Assembly (NCBI GenBank): GCA_017644375.1
Contig: JAEPLP010000001.1
Span: forward strand, 310,001 to 374,000
Source of the DNA: Prochlorococcus marinus CUG1435
GTDB lineage: Bacteria; Cyanobacteriota; Cyanobacteriia; PCC-6307; Cyanobiaceae
DNA length: 64,000 nt
Reading direction: 5' to 3'
Position numbers and translations under genes: made by a program. The notes under the pieces were generated by a model. It had not been told where the DNA came from. It saw nothing but the letters and a program-made list of their open reading frames with translations, and did no database searches. Below are positions 16,193-23,820 of this stretch, one piece after another (within the stretch, counting starts at the first letter, position 1; each line of letters opens with the position of its first letter).

Positions 16193-16411
16193 TTATTCTG
16201 CTTCTTCTTTAACTTCACTGTCGTTTAACTCTTCCGCTTTTAGTTCCTCTTTTTCAAATTCAACTACTTTTACCTTTGGCTCTTCCGCTTTGACTTCAAC
16301 TAATTTTGCTGCTATAGATTCAAACTTACCTTTAACAAAATTTACTATGAAGATTAATATTGGAACATGAGCTAGACCACCCATTATCACTTTAGTTTCT
16401 GAATAATACAT
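16193..16411 (-). CDS. membrane protein with acidic low-complexity tail (72 aa)
   Basis: N-terminal helix (GGLAHVPILIFIVNFVKG) followed by a Lys/Glu/Val-rich tail (EVKAEEPKVKVVEFEKEEL...). The likely start is either MYYSETK or the internal MGGLAHV. The composition recalls the PVEEEK-repeat protein at 23821, but with no strict repeat. Function unknown. Confidence 0.55.
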   Translation of the reverse strand: MYYSETKVIMGGLAHVPILIFIVNFVKGKFESIAAKLVEVKAEEPKVKVVEFEKEELKAEELNDSEVKEEAE

Positions 16412-16498
16412 TTGTAAGTTAATGAGAACTGAAACATTTAAGCATAAATTTAATTTGATAATTACTTATATTAAGTTGATATTAGGAGAAATAATTAA

Positions 16499-16540
16499 TT
16501 GACAGTCGATCTAGAATAAGGGGCATTAGCTCCTTTTTTT
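16499..16540 (+). repeat. dyad-hairpin element C, copy 3
   Basis: TTGACAGTCGATCTAGAA, hairpin AAGGGGC/GCTCCTT, T7, then one A and the ATG of the NTF2-like gene at 16542. There is no room for a leader or ribosome-binding site after the hairpin. TTGACA could be a -35 for a leaderless transcript, with CAATTA as a poor -10, or the whole may be a terminator from the preceding cassette. Confidence 0.7.
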
Positions 16541-16541
16541 A

Positions 16542-16922
16542 ATGTCAAATACTAAAGCCATAGAAGATTTAATTAATGGTTATGCAACCAGTGAAGATTC
16601 TTCTTTTCTAATACCAAACGTAACTGAGGATTTTTTAGCTGTAAGACCAAGTGGGAATCCAATATCTGCTAAGGGATTAGTGGGAATGTTTGATAGTAAA
16701 GACTTAGTTGCAGAATCATCAGAACTAATCAAAACCCACAAAATTGAAATTTACGGTGAGATAGCTTACGCAGTTTTTACTTTAAATGAAATCTTCAGAT
16801 ATAAAGGAAATCAAAATAAAGATCTTTCAACTTATACTTGCATTTTTAAAAATGTAAATGGTACTTGGAAGTATTCTTGGATGCAAAGATCTCAAGGCAC
16901 TACTGATATGAATACATGGTAA
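16542..16922 (+). CDS. NTF2/SnoaL-like fold protein, paralogue of 9702-10088
   Basis: The 126-aa protein shares VRPSGNPISAKGLVGMF and WKYSWMQRSQGTTDM with its paralogue near 9.7 kb. NTF2-like proteins form small barrels that bind or transform small molecules; the role here is unknown. The start codon directly abuts a C-type hairpin element, and TAATAA at the end leads straight into a truncated signal-peptide frame. Confidence 0.75.
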   Translation: MSNTKAIEDLINGYATSEDSSFLIPNVTEDFLAVRPSGNPISAKGLVGMFDSKDLVAESSELIKTHKIEIYGEIAYAVFTLNEIFRYKGNQNKDLSTYTCIFKNVNGTWKYSWMQRSQGTTDMNTW

Positions 16923-16925
16923 TAA

Positions 16926-16991
16926 ATGAAACGCTTATTACTCCCGCTACTAGCTGCTATTGCTTTCCTAAATAGGAACTTTGATGGATAA
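16926..16991 (+). pseudogene. orphan signal-peptide head fused to repeat
   Basis: ATG begins MKRLLLPLLAAIAF, nearly the same as the signal peptide of the intact secreted protein at 28070 (MKRLLFPLLAALAL), then runs into the EVE-type repeat and stops (LNRNFDG). This looks like a secreted-protein gene cut off at the recombination point. Confidence 0.55.
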
Positions 16992-17226
16992 TAAATTTAT
17001 ACACAAAAAAGTTTGGATAACACGTCCTCCAAGCTAAAAAAATCGCCGAGATCCCCTGATATGACTAAAGAAAAGTTTTAGCTAATGAAAAGTGAGCGCG
17101 GCTAGCTATCACTGCGATCTCAAAGAATCATAATTTTTTACCCAAACTTTACTCAAACCCTATATATTCGCCGAGATCCTATGGTACAACAGGAACCTAG
17201 CTACTGGTTAATGAACCATGTACCAG
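16963..17226 (+). repeat. EVE-gene 5' repeat, tandem copies 2a and 2b
   Basis: Copy 2a (16963-17138) nearly matches the region upstream of the intact EVE gene, including TTTGGATAACACG and the codons MTKEKF, but with a stop where Trp should be, then LMKSER. Copy 2b (17139-17226) starts with the 11-nt pair TACCCAAACTT and TACTCAAACCC, then CGCCGAGATCCTATGG and codons for YWLMNHVP. The tandem arrangement suggests two successive events at one site. Confidence 0.8.
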
Positions 17227-17326
17227 CTTGATATAACTAGGTTTTTTGAAATTTATAAAGTTTTATTCTAGCAAAACTAATAAATATAAAGCATCCATTG
17301 AGGTAAAGATTTAGGATAATTTGTGA

Positions 17327-17371
17327 TTGACATTCGATCTAAACTTAGAGGGATAAAACACTCTTTTTTTT
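17327..17371 (+). repeat. dyad-hairpin element C, copy 4
   Basis: TTGACATTCGATCTAAAC, hairpin GAGGG or GAGG with a CTC-type partner, loop ATAAAA, T8, then G and the ATG at 17373. One arm of the dyad is changed (CATTC rather than CAGTC). Confidence 0.65.
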
Positions 17372-17372
17372 G

Positions 17373-17546
17373 ATGAGAAACAAATTTAAAAGATCAGCTT
17401 TTTTTGATATGTCTGATGACCTTTTCTATCGAATATCATTAATAGGATTTTTAGTTGTTTTTAGCTCAATGGTATTTTTCCTAACGAAATATAGAGAAAA
17501 AAAAGTTAATAATATAAGCCAGATTTCCATAACTGAACAAATTTAA
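17373..17546 (+). CDS. single-pass membrane protein (57 aa)
   Basis: Charged N-terminus (RNKFKRSAFFDMSDDLFYR), one helix (ISLIGFLVVFSSMVFFL) and a soluble tail. It directly follows a C element and precedes another membrane protein by 14 bases, suggesting an operon. Function unknown. Confidence 0.6.
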   Translation: MRNKFKRSAFFDMSDDLFYRISLIGFLVVFSSMVFFLTKYREKKVNNISQISITEQI

Positions 17547-17560
17547 TTTTTAAAGCAGTA

Positions 17561-17917
17561 ATGCAAAGATTTATAATTTCACCGTTATTTGCTTTATCTA
17601 GGTTTTTTATAAATATTTACGGAATATTTTTAAAGTTTTTTCTTCAATTAAATGGTGGTTATTGGTCAAGAATTGGTTTAGCCGAAAATATTACAGAGGA
17701 AAGAATAAAAAAAAGAAGATTTTATATCCTGCCTTTTTATATTCTTCTAGCTTTATTGTTTGGATTACTATCTGCTCTATATTGGTATTTTGTTATTCTC
17801 CATGTGCCACTTTCAATAGAAAGATATTTAAGTCCATTGAATAACAATATTGCTTTAATAATTGCTTTTGCTACTTTCTTTGGTTGGCTTTATATTCTTT
17901 GTAAAACAAACAAATAA
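17561..17917 (+). CDS. multi-pass membrane hypothetical protein (118 aa)
   Basis: Three or four hydrophobic segments, including FYILLALLFGLLSALYWYFV and IALIIAFATFFGWLYIL, separated by basic loops (TEERIKKRR). No catalytic motif is visible. Likely cotranscribed with 17373. Confidence 0.6.
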   Translation: MQRFIISPLFALSRFFINIYGIFLKFFLQLNGGYWSRIGLAENITEERIKKRRFYILPFYILLALLFGLLSALYWYFVILHVPLSIERYLSPLNNNIALIIAFATFFGWLYILCKTNK

Positions 17918-17930
17918 AATGCTTACTGAG

Positions 17931-18334
17931 AGATGATGTGGTCCGCGGATTAAAGATTTAATTAATCATGATTAAATCATTCTTAAGGATTCATGCAAAA
18001 TATTTATGACCGATTAATTTATATTTACGACAGTTCTGGTGATCGACTCGACCAAGGTTGACTAACTAGATCTTCACTAATCCATGGTCTGCAACACCAA
18101 GGTAAATTAACTTATCTAACCTTTACGGCAAGAAAGTTAAGTGATCAGAAATTAATCTTTCGGGATTAATTCTGAACTATCTTAAAAATTAAGTCGTTTG
18201 TAAAGCATGAAGAAGTGAGTTATCACTTTTACATTCAAAACTAATTTCTAAGAAAATTCTTAATCTGATTATTAAATAGATCTCCTTTCTGTCGTCACCA
18301 TTTAAAAAAGACCTGTAAAAGGGTCTTTTTTTAT
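17931..18334 (+). ncRNA. gene-free region with strong hairpins and terminator
   Basis: No frame is supported. A long stem pairs TCAGAAATTAATC with GATTAATTCTGA across a TTTCGG loop (about 18148-18180), and AAAGACC/GGTCTTT followed by T7 (about 18305-18334) is a convincing plus-strand terminator. ACCAAGG occurs twice upstream of the hairpins. A small RNA of up to about 300 nt is plausible. Confidence 0.4.
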
Positions 18335-18383
18335 GTCTTAAATTTTATTTATATACTGTTAATCCACAAATAATTAAATATTT

Positions 18384-18515
18384 TTATCTCGCTCTTTCGC
18401 GATCAGTTAATGCTTTTTCAAAAGTAAAAAAGAAAGTACAAATGCTGTTCAATGCAACCAACAAAAGAACTACTGATCTTCCATGTTGATTTAATTGAAG
18501 TGATCTTTGAGTCAT
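18384..18515 (-). CDS. single-pass membrane microprotein (43 aa)
   Basis: Encodes MTQRSLQLNQHGRSVVLLLV and a further hydrophobic stretch, ending FEKALTDRERAR. Its start lies five bases after the stop of the 60-aa gene on the same strand, suggesting an operon. Function unknown. Confidence 0.55.
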   Translation of the reverse strand: MTQRSLQLNQHGRSVVLLLVALNSICTFFFTFEKALTDRERAR

Positions 18516-18519
18516 ACTT

Positions 18520-18702
18520 TTAATAATCTTCATTGTAATCGGATGGACTACCAGTTAAAGAACAAACAACTGATTCCTCTTTTTTCATTTCTTTTATTTC
18601 CATTATTGGTCTGCCCATTTTCTTAAGAACATCTATATCTTCTTTAGTCTGACAGCGAGCAATTATGTTTCCTTTTTGATCAAAGCAACTGTAGTAAGTC
18701 AT
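18520..18702 (-). CDS. small soluble hypothetical protein (60 aa)
   Basis: Begins MTYYSCFDQKGNIIARCQTK, with two cysteines near the start and one near the end; the pattern xxYYSCFDxxGNxxARC looks like a small conserved cyanobacterial domain. No membrane segment. Function unknown. Confidence 0.65.
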   Translation of the reverse strand: MTYYSCFDQKGNIIARCQTKEDIDVLKKMGRPIMEIKEMKKEESVVCSLTGSPSDYNEDY

Positions 18703-18724
18703 TTTATTAAATGCAATTTAAAGT

Positions 18725-18860
18725 TCATGGTTGATTTCAGTTGCAGCAACGCACCCGATTCATGACAACCATATTTCTAATTTAGGTCAGCCATAGATTT
18801 AAATGGCTAAAAAAACATACCTCTTTCCGTACCTAAATGTTCCTCAAACCGCACACATTA
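18725..18860 (+). repeat. shared upstream element, copy 1
   Basis: About 130 bases that match, in inverted orientation, 25500-25640. The best blocks are TCATGACAACCAT and TCCTCAAACCG, with CGTACCTAA between. In each location the element lies just upstream of a small gene with a good ribosome-binding site: 18930 here and 25446 on the minus strand there. It may be a shared promoter or leader. Confidence 0.55.
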
Positions 18861-18929
18861 GATACGCAGTGTTTTAGTCAAATCAATTAGAACAAAGAGG
18901 TAGTTAAACGAATATACAAAGGAGAATTT

Positions 18930-19067
18930 ATGAGTGGAGATTTTGAGACTCTTGAAATTAATCAACCAAAAATTAAATATTTAAAACCAGAAGATAATAC
19001 AAAATGGTTAGACAAATTAATTAATAATATTGAGGACATGAAGAAGAAGATATCAAAAGATTCTTAG
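18930..19067 (+). CDS. small soluble hypothetical protein (45 aa)
   Basis: Encodes MSGDFETLEINQPKIKYLKP and a Lys-rich helical tail. A clear AAAGGAG ribosome-binding site sits before the ATG. It is preceded by the shared upstream element that also precedes the HPTNxHC gene at 25446. Function unknown. Confidence 0.55.
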   Translation: MSGDFETLEINQPKIKYLKPEDNTKWLDKLINNIEDMKKKISKDS

Positions 19068-19202
19068 AAATTTAAGAAAGAAACTTTTTTATTTGATCTT
19101 TAGTTTGAATGAAAAGAAATTCAAAAAAGAATTTAAATTTTGTATTTAAGGTAACCGCTTTTTTGTGAGTATTATTCAGAATAGGAGTCCGACTATTTTT
19201 TT

Positions 19203-19346
19203 ATGCAAAAAAAGTTAGATGAAAATTCTTATGAAAAAAGAATTGAAAATATAGAAAAAGGAAAATCTTATTTAAAAAGTAATGGATTTTTTAAATCAAA
19301 ATCTAATCTATTCGAAGACATACAAAGATTTATCTATAAAAGGTAA
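19203..19346 (+). CDS. small basic hypothetical protein (47 aa)
   Basis: Lys/Asn/Ser-rich peptide (MQKKLDENSYEKRIENIEKG...) ending FEDIQRFIYKR. No membrane segment or motif. The mixed aromatic and charged composition gives modest support for coding. Confidence 0.4.
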   Translation: MQKKLDENSYEKRIENIEKGKSYLKSNGFFKSKSNLFEDIQRFIYKR

Positions 19347-19464
19347 TTTAAAAAATATTTTTTACTTTTGATTAATTAAATCTCTCCATAAGCAAGCCAT
19401 CACATAAAAGAAAGAAAGACTTGAAAAGGTAAAGAGAAAAAAAGAATGGGTCAATTTTCTATAA

Positions 19465-19569
19465 CTAAATTAGACCAAATAATCCTGCAGTAAAACCAAC
19501 AGCCGAAAAGAATGTGAACTCAATCAAATCTCTTGGGGCAGAGTTCATAAATAAACCGATTTGAGTCAT
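19465..19569 (-). CDS. membrane microprotein (34 aa)
   Basis: Encodes MTQIGLFMNSAPRDLIEFTF and a glycine-rich hydrophobic helix (SAVGFTAGLFGLI). Its start is four bases downstream of the 64-aa secreted-type gene on the same strand, suggesting cotranslation. Confidence 0.5.
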   Translation of the reverse strand: MTQIGLFMNSAPRDLIEFTFFSAVGFTAGLFGLI

Positions 19570-19573
19570 GATT

Positions 19574-19768
19574 TTATGATTTGAGAGAATCTTTTAAATC
19601 AAACTTTTCAGCTTTTTCAATTTGACACTCAGTATCATCTTCAGCACATTTGATTTCAGCTTTTTTGTTCATGTGGCTGCTACAACCGCCTGCTATAACT
19701 GGTAAACCGGTCGTAGCCGTAAAACCAGTTAAACATGCAAAAGCTATATAAGGAAAAAGTCTTTTCAT
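19574..19768 (-). CDS. small exported protein, possible lipoprotein (64 aa)
   Basis: N-terminal signal (KRLFPYIAFACLTGFTATTG), then a Cys-containing mature part (GGCSSHMNKKAEIKCAEDDTEC). Four cysteines in 64 residues. Cys at GGCSS may be a lipobox-like site, though the position is later than usual. Possible periplasmic microprotein. Confidence 0.6.
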   Translation of the reverse strand: MKRLFPYIAFACLTGFTATTGLPVIAGGCSSHMNKKAEIKCAEDDTECQIEKAEKFDLKDSLKS

Positions 19769-19969
19769 TTAATTGTTACTTTATGTAAACTTATTATGTT
19801 ACATAAAAAGCTCAAGTGTGAGTAGCTGATAATTCGCGTACACCCTATACCAATCATCTAAAGTGATTTAGCAAACCTATGAGTTTTATATTTATCTGAG
19901 TATTTTTACTTATATGTTGAGTTGAAGACTTTAAATAATTAATGTTTGTTTTGGGTTTATATATATGTC

Positions 19970-20125
19970 ATGGATAAAGAACATTTAATTGATTTAATAT
20001 CTAATAGCATTATTTCTGAGATTAAAGATCTCGAAATTAATGAAGAAAAATTGATTGCAAATAATTATTTAAATAATCTGAATTTAAATCAGCTTAGAAT
20101 AATTTCTAAAGAATTTATTTTGTAA
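19970..20125 (+). CDS. small helical hypothetical protein (51 aa)
   Basis: Leu/Ile/Asn-rich acidic peptide (MDKEHLIDLISNSIISEIKD..., ending QLRIISKEFIL), apparently two amphipathic helices. No recognised domain. The compact two-helix pattern resembles small DNA- or protein-binding modules, but this is speculation. Confidence 0.45.
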   Translation: MDKEHLIDLISNSIISEIKDLEINEEKLIANNYLNNLNLNQLRIISKEFIL

Positions 20126-20207
20126 TTTTTATTGAATATTTATTTAAATAAATGAGATTTTCTTTACTATCATTTGAATTTTAATAAGTTAATACCTTTT
20201 AATTAAT

Positions 20208-20393
20208 ATGAATGATTCGGAAGAATTTAAACCTAGCCTTAAACAAATAAATGAGGATATCAGACCTACATGGGAAGATATCAAAAAACAATCAGAAGTT
20301 TTAGTTAACAAACTTGGTTGCCCTAGATCATTTGTAGGAGGGATGCTTCATGCAATAGCAAGCGACTTCTCTGATATGAAAACTTGGGAATAA
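20208..20393 (+). CDS. small soluble hypothetical protein (61 aa)
   Basis: Acidic helical protein with the segment ADIRPTWEDI-type sequence DIRPTWEDIKKQSEVL and then LGCPRSFVGGMLHAI. Good coding composition. Its TAA directly precedes the ATG of the 49-aa gene at 20394, suggesting coupling. Function unknown. Confidence 0.6.
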   Translation: MNDSEEFKPSLKQINEDIRPTWEDIKKQSEVLVNKLGCPRSFVGGMLHAIASDFSDMKTWE

Positions 20394-20543
20394 ATGAAAA
20401 ACTTATTACTTACACCACTTTTCAAACTATTCAAAAAAAGCACTTTCCTCTTATCACTAAATCAAAACTCGTGCCCTGTTTTAGATGCTGAAGACATAAA
20501 AAAGCAAGAACAGAAAGAAGCTATTGAAAGGTTGTACCCGTAA
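20394..20543 (+). CDS. small hypothetical protein (49 aa), intact paralogue of 15930
   Basis: Starts MKNLLLTPLFKLFKKSTFLL and ends KKQEQKEAIERLYP; it has one Cys. A decayed copy lies at 15930-16111. The beginning resembles other signal-like heads (MK-x-LL) found directly after island genes, but there is no clear cleavage site. Confidence 0.5.
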   Translation: MKNLLLTPLFKLFKKSTFLLSLNQNSCPVLDAEDIKKQEQKEAIERLYP

Positions 20544-20591
20544 ACTTTTAACAGAACTGTATCACATCATATATACGATGCAGCTCGGTCC

Positions 20592-20757
20592 TATGCACCC
20601 CCATGCCACCCATTACTTTCCTAAATTGTGACTTTGATGGATAATAAACATATAAAAAAAATCTGATTCTAGCAAAATTCTAGCAGATAAATTCCTTCAA
20701 TTCCCTTGATATGACTGAAGAAAATTTTTGGCTAATGAAGTGGGTACTTGATGCTAA
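20592..20757 (+). repeat. EVE-gene 5' repeat, copy 3
   Basis: Begins with CCCATTACTTTCCTAAATTG and GATGGATAATAAA, as upstream of the intact EVE gene. Then comes the 11-nt pair ATTCTAGCAAA and ATTCTAGCAGA (20666-20687), then TTCCCTTGATATGACTGAAG encoding MTEENFWLMKW, which diverges and stops. It abuts the end of the minus-strand phosphoesterase gene at 20761. Confidence 0.8.
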
Positions 20758-20760
20758 AAA

Positions 20761-21480
20761 CTAAAGCCTTCCAAATCCCTTAATTCTTTTTTCTGATTTA
20801 TATCCTGCTTGTACGAATTGAGTATTATCAGTCCCTATATCATAAAGAGTATAATTTTTTCCTGCCCCAATACCAATAACAGCTTTTTGCGGAACTTTCT
20901 GCTCTTTCTTACGATTTCCATTTAAATCTTCTACTTCAGAATTAACAATTCCCTCTGTCAATTCCAAATGAAACTGTTGTTTGCTTCTTGCAGTAAATAA
21001 TCTGTTTACCTGAAGACGTGTAAGTCTATCAAGGAGTGTAAGTGGCGGCGTTTCTAATGTTAAATTCTCGCCCACATCTTTTGAGCTGCCGTGAATTAAA
21101 CCACAATCAAGTTCAACAAATCCAAATTGAAGTGCTGCTATCCAATCAAGGAATGATTTGTCTACAGCATTCGTAAGAGACTTAACTACTTCTTCACCCT
21201 TATTTATTCTCAAAGCTTCAGCTCTTTGATCACCACGGTAGCCACTTTCCAAGAGGATTTGTTCTTCCCACCAACCATATATGCACCATGGTTGTAAATC
21301 ATTACTTTTTGGATTAATTAACCTATGGAGAAGCCTATTACAGTTTTTTTCAGGACCTATCATATCCCCCAGAACAAAAAGAGTTATATTACCTGGAGTT
21401 TTTTTTAAGTCTTTTTGAATAAGTTCATAAGTATCTAGATCCCCTTTAAGACCACTTACGAGTGCCCAGCGTTCTATCAT
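20761..21480 (-). CDS. metallophosphoesterase-like protein, probably degenerate active site
   Basis: A 239-aa protein related to its upstream neighbour. It keeps FVLGDMIGP (the GD metal motif) and GLIHGSS, but the first motif, normally DxHxN, reads SGLKGDLDTYE, and the GHTH motif is absent. It is likely structural or regulatory rather than a phosphatase. The start overlaps the upstream stop by four bases (ATGA), so it is cotranslated with the gene at 21477. Confidence 0.75.
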   Translation of the reverse strand: MIERWALVSGLKGDLDTYELIQKDLKKTPGNITLFVLGDMIGPEKNCNRLLHRLINPKSNDLQPWCIYGWWEEQILLESGYRGDQRAEALRINKGEEVVKSLTNAVDKSFLDWIAALQFGFVELDCGLIHGSSKDVGENLTLETPPLTLLDRLTRLQVNRLFTARSKQQFHLELTEGIVNSEVEDLNGNRKKEQKVPQKAVIGIGAGKNYTLYDIGTDNTQFVQAGYKSEKRIKGFGRL

Positions 21481-22292
21481 CTTTCACAAACATGAGATGC
21501 ATCTTCAGCTTGTTCTGCAAATTCGAATCCATTTTTTAAACGCCATGCAAAAATCGGAGGAAGACCAGCATCTATTATTGCTTTACACGTAAGTTCAATA
21601 TCATATTCCACTTCTCTAATTTTAACTTCATTGGTGACTTCGTTATGAACAACATAAGTAGCTTTCGTTCCTCCATGCCTTGGCTCTCCTACTGAACCAG
21701 CATTTACTATTCTTCGCATCGGCAATTGAATTTCTTTTTCTTGAATATCTTTGGGAGCAGCGTTTTTGATCTTTACAGCAATTGAACCATCTGCTAATTC
21801 TCGAATATAAGGTTGGTGAGTGTGACCACAAAATAGAATCTCTGCTCTGGCATTTTCAACTCTCTCAAGAGCTGCAAATGCATCCATATCGGGTAGAAGA
21901 TATTCATGTTGACTATTGGGACTACCATGAACAAAAAGACATTTATCTTTACGTATTGAGTAGGGAAGATTAGCTAGATAATCCTTATTTTCTTTAGTTA
22001 ATTTATCCGTAGTCCATTGGTGAGCAAAATGACCTCTCTTTTCAGCAAGCTGAGAAGGATAACTACAATCGCAAGCATCTAATCCATCAACAACGTCTTC
22101 GTCCCAACATCCCTGACAAGTAGGAATTTTTTTATCTCTTATTAATTCAATAACCTCATTAGGTTGAGGACCATAACCCACTAGATCTCCAAGACAGGTA
22201 ATATTTGTAATTCCTTGGAGTTCAATATCTTTTAAGACAGCCTCTACTGCAGGTAGATTTGCATGTAAACATGAGATGACAGCTTGATTCAT
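21477..22292 (-). CDS. calcineurin-like metallophosphoesterase (YfcE/ApaH-type)
   Basis: Motifs in order: ISCLHANLPAVEAVLKDI near residue 6, CLGDLVGYGPQPNEV near 33, QGCWDEDV near 60, FVHGSP near 120, FCGHTHQP near 154. The first Asp of the usual DxHxN is Cys here, and GNHD/E reads GCWDE, so metal chemistry may be altered, although the other ligands are intact. 271 aa. It is the middle gene of a three-gene minus-strand operon. Substrate unknown. Confidence 0.85.
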   Translation of the reverse strand: MNQAVISCLHANLPAVEAVLKDIELQGITNITCLGDLVGYGPQPNEVIELIRDKKIPTCQGCWDEDVVDGLDACDCSYPSQLAEKRGHFAHQWTTDKLTKENKDYLANLPYSIRKDKCLFVHGSPNSQHEYLLPDMDAFAALERVENARAEILFCGHTHQPYIRELADGSIAVKIKNAAPKDIQEKEIQLPMRRIVNAGSVGEPRHGGTKATYVVHNEVTNEVKIREVEYDIELTCKAIIDAGLPPIFAWRLKNGFEFAEQAEDASHVCER

Positions 22293-22299
22293 TTTTAAG

Positions 22300-23082
22300 T
22301 TAACGGCGAGCAGTTTGCAGTTGTGAATTTCTAAGTGAAGTTTGATGATGATCTAGTACAGCATCATTAAGAAGACAATTATGAATCGTTGATTTTATTG
22401 AGTCGAAGTTTAAACTTTTCCCTTGTATAACAATTTCAGAACATCTTTCTGGTCTTCCATTAAGAGGGGCAACTTGGTTTAATGTTTGATATTGAGATCC
22501 TTGCTGACTGACTATCCAGTTAAACAAGATGTAACGCCCATCCGGCAAGTTCATTAATGCTTTTGCTCTATATACATCCCCATAAGCACCATTAACTAAT
22601 TCAAACCAAAAAGTATTCAAGCTTGCAGGATCCCAAATATGCTTTTTAAGATCAAGGCTTATTGATTCAATTGCTCTAAAATCTAAAGTATCTTTAATTG
22701 ATAATTCTGGATCTCTACCAAAATGAAGATATCTATTTGGCTGGAGATTATATTTTTCAAGTTCATTAATAATTCTCAGATCAACTCCATTAATACCTTG
22801 AGATTTAGGTATGAAAAATTGTGGAAATTCAATAATAATTAAAATGTTTTCTTTATCTTTCTCTGATATTGAGTTTGAAATAGATAAGTCTAATAAGTTA
22901 GGAATTTGATCTTTCAAAAAAGAAAAATCAATTTTTGAATTTATAGCTTGTTCTAAATTAATTTCTGAATATCCTCCAAGACGTAAGTAACCACAATCAC
23001 CAGAATAATTCTTAAAAGTATTTAGTATCCAATTTGTCTTACCGCATCCAGGAGAACCTGATATTAAACAAACTTGACTCAT
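22300..23082 (-). CDS. P-loop GTPase/ATPase of CobW (G3E)-like type
   Basis: A Walker A motif GSPGCGKT at residues 9-16 opens the protein and hydrophobic strands with LIIIEFPQFF near residue 85 suggest Walker B. The length (260 aa) and start fit CobW-like metallochaperone GTPases, but I do not see the CxCC metal motif. It is first in an operon with two phosphoesterase-like genes, spaced seven bases from the next. A role in metal supply to those proteins is a reasonable guess only. Confidence 0.7.
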   Translation of the reverse strand: MSQVCLISGSPGCGKTNWILNTFKNYSGDCGYLRLGGYSEINLEQAINSKIDFSFLKDQIPNLLDLSISNSISEKDKENILIIIEFPQFFIPKSQGINGVDLRIINELEKYNLQPNRYLHFGRDPELSIKDTLDFRAIESISLDLKKHIWDPASLNTFWFELVNGAYGDVYRAKALMNLPDGRYILFNWIVSQQGSQYQTLNQVAPLNGRPERCSEIVIQGKSLNFDSIKSTIHNCLLNDAVLDHHQTSLRNSQLQTARR

Positions 23083-23211
23083 AAAAAAGATACTAGCTAA
23101 TGCATAAAATTTACACCAAAAAGGAAATGAAAATCATTTCTGTTTTTGTTTTTAAATATTTATTTTTTGACTTAAGTGATAAAACAATATTTTTTAGAAA
23201 ATTAATTACCC

Positions 23212-23470
23212 CATAACACCCCTCACTTTCCTAAATAGAAACTTTCTTCGACTAATATTGTTAGATAAACTAAATAAAATGCTTTGGATTTGACTGACTT
23301 AAGAAAAAGTTAACAAAATACCATACCAGCACCATACCAGCAGCACTATTTCCCGCAAATTATAGACTATGACTGACCCTAACTACCGGCTAATGAAAAG
23401 TGAGCGCGTCTAGCTATTACTGGGATTTCAGGGAATCGTAATTTTTTACTCAAACTTTACTCAAACTTTT
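23212..23470 (+). repeat. EVE-gene 5' repeat, copy 4
   Basis: ACCCCATAACACC and CACTTTCCTAAATAGAAACT match the region upstream of the intact EVE gene. A diverged spacer carries the 11-nt pair ACCATACCAGC twice (23320-23341). Then ATGACTGACCC encodes MTDPNYRLMKSER, and a tail TAATTTTTTACTC leads to a second exact pair TACTCAAACTT (23447-23468). It lies upstream of the GTPase-phosphoesterase operon, which is thus bracketed by repeats. Confidence 0.8.
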
Positions 23471-23619
23471 AAAGACTAAAAAACTAACCGATATTGAGTT
23501 CGGTTCGAAGTAAGAAAACCCTGAAACTATTAATCTCTTTTGATGAATAGTCTTCAAATGACAAAGACACAAAGCACAAAAACTACATTAAGTAGCAAGC
23601 TAAGTGTCTTGGAAGTAAT

Positions 23620-23728
23620 CTGCATTAATTAAAAAGGTTTTTGTACTCGTGTGTAGGAGTGCGGGGTTAACCTTGAAACCGCTAGGCTCAAGTCCTTACG
23701 AAAAGGACAAGTCCTTAGACCACTTATA
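23620..23728 (+). ncRNA. 109-nt conserved element, copy 1 (putative RNA)
   Basis: The same 109 nt occur at 35027-35135 with only two differences, while flanks diverge completely. The element is more GC-rich than its surroundings and forms GTCCTT/AAGGAC around a short loop, plus GCGG/CCGC enclosing GGTTAACC. In the other copy AAGGAC becomes AAGGGC, keeping the stem through a U-G pair on the plus strand. No open frame explains it. Strand inferred from the G-U pair. Confidence 0.6.
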
Positions 23729-23820
23729 CCGATAAAATATATTCATAACAAGTTTAGGTAACTTGATTCACTAGCCAAAAACTAATGAAAAGGAAGGTAA
23801 ATTATTTAATAAATTTCTGC

